Source: an uncultured Hyphomicrobiales bacterium (GTDB lineage: Bacteria; Pseudomonadota; Alphaproteobacteria; Rhizobiales; Xanthobacteraceae). Taken from it: a stretch of DNA of 6,894 nt. Positions 1-4,583 of the stretch are shown piece after piece (position 1 is the stretch's first letter; each line of letters opens with the position of its first letter). The translations under genes were made by a program, and so were the position numbers. Location of the stretch: assembly GCA_903891395.1 (NCBI GenBank), contig CAITEM010000213.1, positions 1 to 6,894 on the forward strand, given 5' to 3'. The notes beneath the pieces are model-generated. The model was not told the DNA's origin, did no database searches, and worked only from the letters and a program-made list of their open reading frames with translations.

Positions 1-75
1 CCCCTGCGAGGTCAGCACGTCAACCTGCCGCAGCTTCGTGACGATCTCTTCAGCCGTGTGTCTCTTCCTTGGCAT
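1..75 (-). CDS. IS3-family transposase OrfA, N-terminal 25 residues (runs off window)
   Basis: The minus strand from 75 to 1 encodes 25 residues beginning MPRKRHTAEEIVTKLRQVDV. This is the characteristic start of IS3-family OrfA proteins, a basic MPRKRH segment followed by the first helix of the helix-turn-helix that binds the element's ends. In this family OrfA usually combines with a DDE-domain OrfB through programmed frameshifting to give the active transposase; OrfB would lie left of the window. The start codon is well supported by GGAGGA seven bases upstream. The frame is open to the edge, so this end of the gene looks intact. The assignment rests on motif recognition from memory; the subgroup (IS407-like is plausible) is not certain. 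Confidence 0.88.
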   Translation of the reverse strand, partial: MPRKRHTAEEIVTKLRQVDVLTSQG

Positions 76-115
76 TCTTCAGTCCTCCATCAGGCCATAA
101 GCCATACATCAGGGA

Positions 116-140
116 GGACCACTTCTCAGGGGGCAGACCA
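116..140 (-). repeat. Candidate terminal inverted repeat of the IS3-family element
   Basis: Read on the minus strand from 140, the end begins TGGTCTGCCCCCTGAGAAGT. The TG terminus is typical of IS3-family ends. Only one end is inside the window, so the inverted partner cannot be shown and the repeat length is a guess. Confidence 0.55.
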
Positions 141-156
141 CTGGGCCGGTCGCAAG

Positions 157-501
157 ATGGGTGGCGCACAGGCGCAGCCGCCTGCACCGGCATTGCCGCC
201 GCCGACAACCGTTGCGGCTGCACCGCCCGCCTACCAGTGGTCGCCGCCTCCGCAGTCTGCGGCTGCGCCTCCGGTGGCTGCTCCAGCCTCACCGCTGCAA
301 GCGGTGGCCGCGCCACCTCCAGTGTCGGCGCAAGGCCCGCTCGGCGGCGGGCAGAGCGCCGGTGTCGACCAAACACCTCCTCAGACGCCGCCGTTCTCGC
401 CGCTGCAATTCCCGCAGCGACGACCGCCAAACACGACGCAGCTCGCAGCTCTGCTCGTTCACGCCCCGCCCTCGGTGCGCGGCTTAATTTCCAGAGGATA
501 A
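157..501 (+). CDS. Proline/alanine-rich phage protein, possibly cut by the IS at its 5' end
   Basis: This 114-residue reading frame is dominated by Pro and Ala in low-complexity stretches (residues about 5-90, many PPP, AAAPP and PAP units). It ends in a more ordinary tail, NTTQLAALLVHAPPSVRGLI. I do not recognise a family. Disordered Pro/Ala-rich proteins are common beside tail-fibre genes in phages. The frame is preferred over two alternatives because its stop lies seven bases before the tail collar gene and its composition is coherent, whereas the other frames give Arg/His-rich shadow proteins. The ATG at 157 has no good ribosome-binding site. The frame is also open back to the IS boundary near 140 and beyond it to 58. 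The original gene may therefore have started upstream, leaving this as a C-terminal remnant. Confidence 0.55.
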   Translation: MGGAQAQPPAPALPPPTTVAAAPPAYQWSPPPQSAAAPPVAAPASPLQAVAAPPPVSAQGPLGGGQSAGVDQTPPQTPPFSPLQFPQRRPPNTTQLAALLVHAPPSVRGLISRG

Positions 502-508
502 ATTTTAA

Positions 509-1519
509 ATGGCTACTGGCGTTCAAGCTTGGTCGAAAACAGCCGCGAGTAACGCGACCGCCGACAGCGCGGTAAACTGGGCCGAGGGCATGGCCCCGTC
601 TGCGGTCAATGACAGCGCGCGCGCCGAAATGGCGAGCGTTGCGAAATGGCGCGACGATCTTAACGGCTCGCTCACAACGGCAGGCAATTCGACCGCCTAC
701 ACGCTGACGAGTAACCAAGGCCTCACCGCGACAGCGGGCTCGGTGATCGCGTTCGCGCCGCACGCCACAAATGACGCGACAGTGACAATCGCGGTCGACA
801 GCATCGGCGCAAAACCACTGCGCTCTGCGCCGGGCGTCGAGCTTCCCGCAGGCGTATTGATTTTGGGAACGCCCTACACCGCGACCTACTATGCGTCGAA
901 TTCGGGCGAATGGATTTTGTCGAGCTTCTACGGCAATCCATACAGCGTGCCAATCGGCGGTGGCATGTTCTATACGGGCACGACCGCGCCCAATAGCGCG
1001 TTTGTGCTGCCATTCGGGCAGGCGATCAGCCGCACGACATATGCGACTTATTTTTCGCTCGTCGGCACCACCTACGGCACGGGCGACGGCTCGACCACCT
1101 TTAACGTCCTCGACCTGCGCGGGCGCGCAGTCTTTGGCCTCGACAATATGGGCGGCTCCGCTGCTGGCGTGCTCACGTCTACCTATTACGGCGCGACTCC
1201 GACAACGCTCGGCGCGAAGGGCGGCGCACAAAGTCACACGCTAACCGCGAATGAGTCTGCTGCGCTCACCTATACATCGGCGGTGACCGAAAACCCGCAC
1301 GCACATAATTTCACTAGCGGCGATATGACCATTAATGGCAGCACCGGTTCCCCCGGCCTCGGGTCGCCGAGCGGTGGCACCGCTGCTTTCGGACACTCGA
1401 CAAGCACGGCGGGCGCGACCACCGGGCTAAGCGTTAGCACAAGCTCCAACGCTGGCGGCGCAGCCCATTCAATTATGCCGCCCGCTATCGTCCTGCCATT
1501 CATTTTGCGGATTATTTAA
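509..1519 (+). CDS. Phage tail collar / tail fibre protein
   Basis: This 336-residue structural protein is probably part of the distal tail apparatus that contacts the host surface. The N-terminus has the motif NWAEGMAPSAVNDSAR (residues 23-38), typical of the particle-attached end of many phage tail-fibre proteins. The middle is rich in Thr, Ser, Ala and Gly. A tail-collar domain spans roughly residues 148-217; it includes GGGMFYTG followed by GDGSTTFNVLDLRGRAVFGLD, close to the usual 'FxLPDLRGR' signature. A Gly/Ser/Thr-rich His-containing region follows, and the protein ends in MPPAIVLPFILRII (323-336), the usual terminus for this family. AGAGG at 493-497 serves as ribosome-binding site, with rather long spacing. 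It belongs to the same rightward late transcript as the Pro/Ala-rich gene, and the terminator at 1694 lies downstream. Host receptor specificity cannot be read from the sequence. Confidence 0.9.
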   Translation: MATGVQAWSKTAASNATADSAVNWAEGMAPSAVNDSARAEMASVAKWRDDLNGSLTTAGNSTAYTLTSNQGLTATAGSVIAFAPHATNDATVTIAVDSIGAKPLRSAPGVELPAGVLILGTPYTATYYASNSGEWILSSFYGNPYSVPIGGGMFYTGTTAPNSAFVLPFGQAISRTTYATYFSLVGTTYGTGDGSTTFNVLDLRGRAVFGLDNMGGSAAGVLTSTYYGATPTTLGAKGGAQSHTLTANESAALTYTSAVTENPHAHNFTSGDMTINGSTGSPGLGSPSGGTAAFGHSTSTAGATTGLSVSTSSNAGGAAHSIMPPAIVLPFILRII

Positions 1520-1628
1520 CGGAGTTTGCCACTGCTGGCGGCGTTGCCTCGCCGGGGAAGTCAAACCACAGGCATGCGGCGCATACGATTACTAAAATCG
1601 CCGCAGCAATTATGTCGACCTTCTTCAT
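1512..1628 (-). CDS. Small single-helix membrane protein, antisense to the phage late genes
   Basis: The minus strand encodes 38 residues beginning MKKVDIIAAAILVIVCAACL. A basic start (KK) precedes a hydrophobic helix at about residues 5-22, then a short polar tail, WFDFPGEATPPAVANSVK. That is the architecture of a genuine small membrane protein with the tail probably outside the cytoplasm. A GGGGGAG ribosome-binding site sits six bases before the ATG. The stop overlaps the last eight bases of the tail collar gene. Between that gene and the holin this is the only frame that looks protein-like. I do not recognise a family. It could be a phage membrane accessory such as a superinfection-exclusion or lysis-modulating peptide, but that is speculation. 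Its orientation, opposite to all other phage genes here, implies its own promoter, and I see no convincing one. Confidence 0.45.
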   Translation of the reverse strand: MKKVDIIAAAILVIVCAACLWFDFPGEATPPAVANSVK

Positions 1629-1635
1629 GTTCGCT

Positions 1636-1644
1636 CCCCCCCCC
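1636..1644. repeat. Nine-base homopolymer tract (C on plus, G on minus strand)
   Basis: There are nine consecutive C on the plus strand. Read on the minus strand, the G run flows directly into the ribosome-binding site of the small membrane protein (start at 1628). Tracts of this length are prone to slippage in replication, and in assembly of some read types. Confidence 0.9.
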
Positions 1645-1693
1645 TCGGCCAGCATTAAGTAGTCGCAAACTAAACCCGCGTCCCCGCCGCTGC

Positions 1694-1719
1694 AAGCCGC
1701 CTTTAGGGCGGCTTTTTTT
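1694..1719 (+). terminator. Intrinsic terminator between tail collar gene and lysis cassette
   Basis: A perfect 8-base stem, AAGCCGCC (1694-1701) with GGCGGCTT (1707-1714), encloses a five-base loop. It is followed by an uninterrupted T run (1713-1719), giving the classic Rho-independent form for rightward transcription. Read from the minus strand the T run is on the wrong side, so it is not bidirectional. The lysis cassette start codon is only 13 bases beyond the last T. Confidence 0.88.
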
Positions 1720-1732
1720 ATGGACCATTACA

Positions 1733-1954
1733 ATGAGCTGCTGGGCAGACGCTTGGTTTATTCCCGAATGGCGCATTGCGCACCGGCTTTGGTCGGTGCG
1801 CGTCGCCGTCCTATGGGCGGTGATTTCCGGCGCTTGGGTCGCCCTGCCCGCCTTTCAAGGATTTCTCCCGCCGCTCGAATTCGCCGCGCTCTGCATTGCG
1901 TTCTCCGTCGCAATGGTTTTGGCGCGCCTCACTCACCAGCCGGGCGTCACATAG
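1733..1954 (+). CDS. Two-helix holin-like membrane protein of the lysis cassette
   Basis: This 73-residue protein has a polar aromatic N-terminus (WADAWFIPEWRIAHRLWSVR) and two hydrophobic segments at about residues 20-38 and 44-64, joined by a short Pro/Phe-rich turn. It ends in a polar tail, ARLTHQPGVT. The pattern W..R.A.RLWSVR followed by two helices resembles the small phage proteins I recall as DUF7940, which usually sit next to lysozyme genes. The likely role is as a holin or holin accessory, forming or regulating the inner-membrane lesion that starts lysis. The start at 1733 is chosen because the upstream extension of the same frame (from 1526) is Arg/Pro-rich and runs through the terminator. 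No ribosome-binding site is evident. The endolysin starts nine bases after its stop. Confidence 0.75.
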   Translation: MSCWADAWFIPEWRIAHRLWSVRVAVLWAVISGAWVALPAFQGFLPPLEFAALCIAFSVAMVLARLTHQPGVT

Positions 1955-1963
1955 GAACCAGCG

Positions 1964-2500
1964 ATGGCTCTGCAAAAGAAACACTATATCGGAATGCTGA
2001 CGGCTGGCGTCATTGCGCTAACCGCTGGCACCGCCTCGCAGCAAGGCTACCTCCCGAAATGGGAGGGCCCGGTTAAGGCGACCCAAGTCGCCATTCATCA
2101 GAAATTCGACCCGAGAGGCGTTGTTACGGTCTGCTCGGGGATTACGAATTACGACATCAAGACCCTTAAGCCCGGCGATGTATACACACGCGCCATGTGC
2201 GACGACGCCTTAGCGGCGGCGCTGCCGAAATACAACGCCATGCTCGCGTCATGCCTGCCGCCCGATTTCGCGGTGAGCGATCACCAGCACACCGCCATGC
2301 TGAGCTTTGTCTACAACGTAGGGCGCGGCAATTTTTGCAACTCATTAGTTGGCCGCGAATTCCGCGCGGGCAATCGCGCTGCGGGTTGTCGGGCAATGGG
2401 AAACTTTACGCGAGCTGCTGGCAAGAAATTGGCCGGGCTTGTGCGCCGCCGTTACGAAAAATTCGACGGCGAAATCGCTTGGTGCTTGCGAGAGGACTAA
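1964..2500 (+). CDS. GH24 (T4-type) lysozyme endolysin with signal-anchor-release N-terminus
   Basis: This 178-residue muramidase hydrolyses the glycan strands of peptidoglycan during lysis. Residues 1-6 are polar/basic. Residues 7-30 form a weakly hydrophobic Ala/Gly/Thr/Leu segment typical of a signal-anchor-release domain, which tethers the inactive enzyme to the membrane until holin triggering. WEG at 33-35 supplies the catalytic Glu34. D49 and T55 in FDPRGVVTVCSG match the D-x5-T pair of T4 lysozyme. The rest of the domain is well conserved: YNAML (90-94), SFVYNVGRGNFC (114-125) and the GLVRRRYEKF helix (158-167). Six Cys lie in the exported domain (57, 79, 97, 125, 142, 174) and none in the anchor, so activation more likely resembles phage 21 R than P1 Lyz. 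The E34-D49 gap is six residues longer than in T4 lysozyme. AGGA at 1953-1956 is a good ribosome-binding site. Confidence 0.92.
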   Translation: MALQKKHYIGMLTAGVIALTAGTASQQGYLPKWEGPVKATQVAIHQKFDPRGVVTVCSGITNYDIKTLKPGDVYTRAMCDDALAAALPKYNAMLASCLPPDFAVSDHQHTAMLSFVYNVGRGNFCNSLVGREFRAGNRAAGCRAMGNFTRAAGKKLAGLVRRRYEKFDGEIAWCLRED

Positions 2501-2507
2501 CCAACAC

Positions 2508-2807
2508 ATGATTGCAACGCTTTGGACGCTCGTCTGGCATTTCGGCATTGGCGGCGTCGGTATCGCAGGCGCGCTCGCGTTCGCCTGGTTCTCCCCCGTT
2601 TTTAAGAAAACCGCCCTGTGGGTCGCGCTGAGCATCGCCCTTGTGTTGGGCAGCTACGCAACTGGAGTCGTCAATGAAAATTCCTACTGGCAAGCGAAAT
2701 GGGACGCCGCCCAGGTCAAGGCTGTCAAGCGTGGCACGACCGCTCGCGCTCGGGCTGGCGCTGATGCTGCTAGCGGCGTGCGGGACGACCGGGACACTGA
2801 CGACTGA
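2508..2807 (+). CDS. Two-helix inner-membrane lysis protein, candidate i-spanin (Rz-like)
   Basis: This 99-residue protein has hydrophobic helices at about residues 8-28 and 36-54, separated by a KK pair (33-34). A polar tail follows, starting ENSYWQAKWDAAQVKAVKRG and ending VRDDRDTDD. If the KK loop is cytoplasmic, as the positive-inside rule predicts, the tail is periplasmic, as an inner-membrane spanin subunit requires. The position is right for Rz: directly after the endolysin, with a lipoprotein gene starting inside it in another frame (2674). Classical Rz has one helix and a longer coiled coil, so the two helices and short tail are unusual. A second holin is the main alternative. AGAGG at 2491-2495 is a possible but distant ribosome-binding site. 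Confidence 0.65.
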   Translation: MIATLWTLVWHFGIGGVGIAGALAFAWFSPVFKKTALWVALSIALVLGSYATGVVNENSYWQAKWDAAQVKAVKRGTTARARAGADAASGVRDDRDTDD

Positions 2808-2946
2808 CGCAGCGACATGCGCGGCGGTCAAGCGCTCCCCGCTCTACTCGGGAAAGAAACTAGAGGCCGCAGTCGGCAAACCGTTCCGCCTTTGGGTGGT
2901 TACGACAAACGGAACGCTCAAACGTTTGGGGTGCCCAAATGAGTGA
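2674..2946 (+). CDS. Outer-membrane lipoprotein, candidate o-spanin (Rz1-like), overlapping the preceding gene
   Basis: This 90-residue protein has a basic N-terminus (KR at 7-8, RSR at 14-16), a hydrophobic core at about 23-34 and a lipobox LLAAC with the lipidated Cys at residue 36. The predicted mature lipoprotein is about 55 residues, beginning CGTTGTLTTDAATC. It has no Asp at position +2, so outer-membrane sorting is expected. The gene begins 134 bases before the end of the 2508-2807 gene in another frame and extends past it, as in overlapping Rz/Rz1 pairs. The ATG at 2674 is preferred over a GTG at 2641 because GGAG lies just upstream and the signal peptide length is normal. Two further Cys (residues 50 and 87) could form disulfides. 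The mature part is less proline-rich than lambda Rz1. A lipoprotein of other function remains possible. Confidence 0.72.
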   Translation: MKIPTGKRNGTPPRSRLSSVARPLALGLALMLLAACGTTGTLTTDAATCAAVKRSPLYSGKKLEAAVGKPFRLWVVTTNGTLKRLGCPNE

Positions 2947-3241
2947 CGGATTAATGGGCGCGATTGTCGCCGTCTTTCTCGCGCTCACCGGCTGGCAATG
3001 GCGGCTCGCGTCGCGACTGTCAAACGCCGAGACATCAGCAGAGCAAGGCGCGCGCCTCGCCGCCGAGGCGGACGCCCGCGCCGACATTCTGGAGCGGCGC
3101 TTGAATGAACATCAAGTCTATTCCGCGCGCGAGTATGCCAACCGCGAAAATCTCGCCGCGCTGGAAAACAAACTAATCGAGGCGATCAACCGACTAGGCG
3201 ACCGCCTCGACAATGCTTTCATGCACCGCGAAGTGAGGTAA
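2939..3241 (+). CDS. Small membrane-anchored coiled-coil phage protein
   Basis: This 100-residue protein has one N-terminal helix (residues about 5-21, GLMGAIVAVFLALTGWQW). A long charged region rich in Ala, Glu, Arg and Leu follows, with heptad-like spacing (about 26-95, including LENKLIEAINRLGDRLD), predicting a coiled coil. Arg22 and Arg26 just after the helix favour a cytoplasmic coiled coil, which argues against an i-spanin role. Similar small proteins are common at the end of phage lysis cassettes and are usually unassigned; the C-terminal pattern loosely recalls haemolysin XhlA-type holin partners, though those carry the helix at the other end. It overlaps the lipoprotein gene by eight bases, with GGGG at 2928-2931 as ribosome-binding site, so translational coupling is likely. 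Function unknown. Confidence 0.75.
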   Translation: MSDGLMGAIVAVFLALTGWQWRLASRLSNAETSAEQGARLAAEADARADILERRLNEHQVYSAREYANRENLAALENKLIEAINRLGDRLDNAFMHREVR

Positions 3242-3245
3242 CAGT

Positions 3246-4001
3246 TTGCCAGTCCCCGGCGTGCCGCAGATTGCCTTTATCGACATCGAGACCGCCCCAA
3301 TCAAAGCCTATGCGTGGCAAATGTTTGAGACCAATTTGCTGCACGTCATTGAGCCGACCTATCTACTTTCTTATGCCATAAAGCGCCCCGGCCAAAAGCA
3401 GGTCACGACCCGGGCGCTTTGTGACTATCCCGGCTACGCCAGCAACATGACCAGCGATCACGCTTTGCTGGGCGACCTCTGGCACGACCTCGACGAGCAC
3501 GATATTTTTATCGCTCACAACGGCGACAGCTTCGATTTCAAAAAAATCAACGCGCGCCTCGTCGCTCTCGGCTATCCGCCGCCGCGTCCCTACAAGACAA
3601 TCGACACGCTCAAAATCGCGCGCCGCCATTTCAAATTCGACAGTAACAAGCTCGACAACCTGGGCCGCTATCTCGGCGTCGGGCGGAAGGTGCCGCACAC
3701 AGGCAAAGACCTGTGGCTGGGCTGCATGGCAGGCGACGCCAAGAGCTGGCGCACCATGAAGCGCTACAATGCTGGCGACGTGACGTTGCTAGAGGACGTT
3801 TACGAAAAGCTCAAACCCTGGGCGTCCGCGCACCCTGACCTCACCGCCTATAGCGGCGTCTGCGGGTGTCCCGTTTGCCAGTCGCGGCACGTCACCCGCA
3901 AGGGCTTCAAAATCAACCGCACCCGCAAGGTGCAGCAGTTTCAGTGCCAGGAATGCGCACATTGGTTTTCAAGGCCGCTGACGCATGTATTGCATTCGTG
4001 A
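3246..4001 (+). CDS. DEDDy 3'-5' exonuclease (RNase H-like fold) with C-terminal zinc ribbon
   Basis: This 251-residue protein has all the expected DnaQ-like exonuclease motifs. Exo I is FIDIET with D13 and E15, Exo II is AHNGDSFDFKKINAR with D97 the likely metal ligand, and Exo III is RYNAGDV with Y174-x3-D178, which defines the DEDDy type. TIDTLKIARRHFKF (118-131) and KLDNLGRYLGVGRKVPHTGKDLW (135-157) match a phage family I recall as ribonuclease H-like proteins. A zinc ribbon follows with C208-x2-C211 and C234-x2-C237 (C206 is also near), probably for nucleic-acid binding. It should remove nucleotides from 3' ends using two metal ions; substrate and purpose are unknown. The TTG start at 3246 is supported by GAGG at 3235-3238. 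It starts five bases after the preceding gene and overlaps the GNAT gene. Confidence 0.88.
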   Translation: MPVPGVPQIAFIDIETAPIKAYAWQMFETNLLHVIEPTYLLSYAIKRPGQKQVTTRALCDYPGYASNMTSDHALLGDLWHDLDEHDIFIAHNGDSFDFKKINARLVALGYPPPRPYKTIDTLKIARRHFKFDSNKLDNLGRYLGVGRKVPHTGKDLWLGCMAGDAKSWRTMKRYNAGDVTLLEDVYEKLKPWASAHPDLTAYSGVCGCPVCQSRHVTRKGFKINRTRKVQQFQCQECAHWFSRPLTHVLHS

Positions 4002-4410
4002 GGTCGACGGCACCGACGAGGAAATAGCCGACACCCTGCGGGCGCTGCATACCCTCACTTTTTTTGACAGTGCCCCGCCGATCAATCCCGAGGTCGGGCA
4101 TTGGTGGCTCGCCTACTGCGGCGGCGACGCCGTCGCCTTCGCAGGAATGCGGCCCTCAATCACCCTCCCGTCTTTCGGATATCTGGAGCGCGTCGGCGTG
4201 TTGCCGGGCCATCGCGGGCACGGGCTACAGCGACGGCTTTTGAGGTGCCGCGAGGCGCGGGCCAAGCGCAACGGCTGGCTCGGCGTCATTTCCGACACGA
4301 CGGATAATGTGCCGTCTGCAAACAACCTAATCGCGTCGGGCTATCGGATATTCAGCCCGAAAGCGCCGTGGTCGTTTTCGAGCGCCGTTTACTGGCGCAA
4401 GGTTTTCTAG
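3985..4410 (+). CDS. GNAT-family N-acetyltransferase, phage type
   Basis: This compact 141-residue GNAT domain transfers an acyl group from acetyl-CoA to an unknown acceptor. Motif A is at about 66-87: YLERVGVLPGHRGHGLQRRLLR. R77 and G80 fill the Q/R-x-x-G-x-G/A pyrophosphate loop, and Q82 replaces the last Gly/Ala. Motif B is SDTTDNVPSANNLIASGYRIF (about 102-122), the usual strand plus NxxSxNNxxxxxGY segment. The C-terminal WSFSSAVYWRK resembles a GNAT subfamily I recall from rhizobial phages, often at the end of the late region. No partner domain or signal peptide is seen, so it is cytoplasmic. The ATG overlaps the exonuclease gene by 17 bases, with AAGG at 3971-3974 as a weak ribosome-binding site, so the two are probably co-translated. 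It is the last phage gene before the terminator at 4496. Confidence 0.88.
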   Translation: MYCIREVDGTDEEIADTLRALHTLTFFDSAPPINPEVGHWWLAYCGGDAVAFAGMRPSITLPSFGYLERVGVLPGHRGHGLQRRLLRCREARAKRNGWLGVISDTTDNVPSANNLIASGYRIFSPKAPWSFSSAVYWRKVF

Positions 4411-4495
4411 TTTGGGGTGACGCTGAGGCACGCTGCAAGTCGGGCATTATCGCCCCGCGCACGGCATTAGCCGGATAGCCGACCGTCACACCCCG

Positions 4496-4529
4496 CCGCC
4501 GCTCGCCTTCGGGCGGGCGGCGGTTTTTT
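4496..4529 (+). terminator. Strong intrinsic terminator ending the phage late transcript
   Basis: A 12-base-pair stem, CCGCCGCTCGCC (4496-4507) with GGCGGGCGGCGG (4512-4523), contains one G-U wobble and no gaps. It closes a stable TTCG tetraloop (4508-4511) and is followed by six T (4524-4529). It lies 85 bases after the GNAT stop. It should insulate the chromosomal operon from phage transcription. The stretch 4411-4495 before it shows nothing convincing beyond a weak spaced inverted repeat, GTGACG (4417-4422) with CGTCAC (4484-4489). Confidence 0.93.
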
Positions 4530-4540
4530 GCGTGAGAGCG

Positions 4541-4576
4541 CGGTTTGCAAAGGGGTTTGCAAGCCATTACAAACCG
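4541..4576. repeat. Cluster of direct and inverted repeats at the phage-chromosome junction (candidate att site)
   Basis: GGTTTGCAA occurs twice as a direct repeat (4542-4550 and 4554-4562, 12-base period). CGGTTTG at 4541-4547 is matched by the inverted CAAACCG at 4570-4576. The cluster sits between the last phage terminator and the first chromosomal gene, where an attR core or integrase-binding sites would be expected. A regulator operator for the chromosomal operon would look similar. The repeats are seen directly; the att role is inferred from position only, because the left end of the prophage is not in the window. Confidence 0.5.
4545..4573 (+). promoter_or_regulatory. Weak sigma70-like promoter candidate before the transporter operon
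   Basis: TTGCAA (4545-4550) and TACAAA (4568-4573) each match four of six consensus bases and are separated by an ideal 17 bases. Transcription would start about four bases before the permease ATG, leaving almost no leader. It overlaps the repeat cluster. Matches this weak are common by chance. Confidence 0.2.
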
Positions 4577-4583
4577 TGTCGAA

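Larger units (their letters stand above)
1..140 (-). mobile_element. Outer end of an IS3-family insertion sequence (partial)
   Basis: Reading leftward from about 140, the sequence has the order expected at the upstream end of an IS3-family element: a terminus beginning TG, a short leader, a GGAGGA ribosome-binding site (83-88) and an orfA start codon at 75. The element continues beyond the left edge of the window. Phage-type coding sequence begins directly to its right, so it lies in the phage late region. The target-site duplication cannot be checked because the other end is out of view. The boundary at 140 is inferred from the terminal TG and could be off by a few bases. Confidence 0.8.
141..4540 (+). 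mobile_element. Right-end segment of an integrated tailed-phage genome
   Basis: Between the IS end and the chromosomal transporter genes, nearly all genes are phage-type and read rightward: tail collar protein, holin-like protein, GH24 endolysin, spanin-like pair, coiled-coil membrane protein, exonuclease and GNAT protein. This is a late tail-fibre and lysis region followed by accessory genes. No integrase, terminase or capsid gene is in the window, so whether the prophage is intact is unknown. The right boundary is inferred from the terminator at 4496-4529, the repeat cluster at 4541-4576 and the switch to metabolic genes from 4584. Confidence 0.8.

Noticed and set aside
69..575. Plus-strand 168-codon frame overlapping the Pro/Ala-rich gene
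   Set aside because: It begins inside the IS, runs into the start of the tail collar gene, and gives an Arg/Ala/Ser-rich protein with no family features. It conflicts with the better-supported frame that stops just before 509.
50..1237. Long minus-strand open frame of 395 codons
   Set aside because: It runs antisense through the tail collar gene, has an Arg/Ala/His-rich composition without recognisable motifs, and crosses the IS boundary. It is an artefact of high GC. Only the different frame from 75 to 1 is the real transposase start.
1720..2076. ATG-started 118-codon frame right after the first terminator
   Set aside because: The product is Arg/His-rich and overlaps both the holin-like and endolysin frames, which have clear membrane and catalytic features.
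3985..4410. Mu Mom-like DNA-modification enzyme at the right end of a prophage
   Set aside because: Mom also has a GNAT-like fold and a right-end position. This protein, however, has a standard acetyl-CoA loop (R77, G80) and motif B, with no specific Mom sequence signature that I can recognise.
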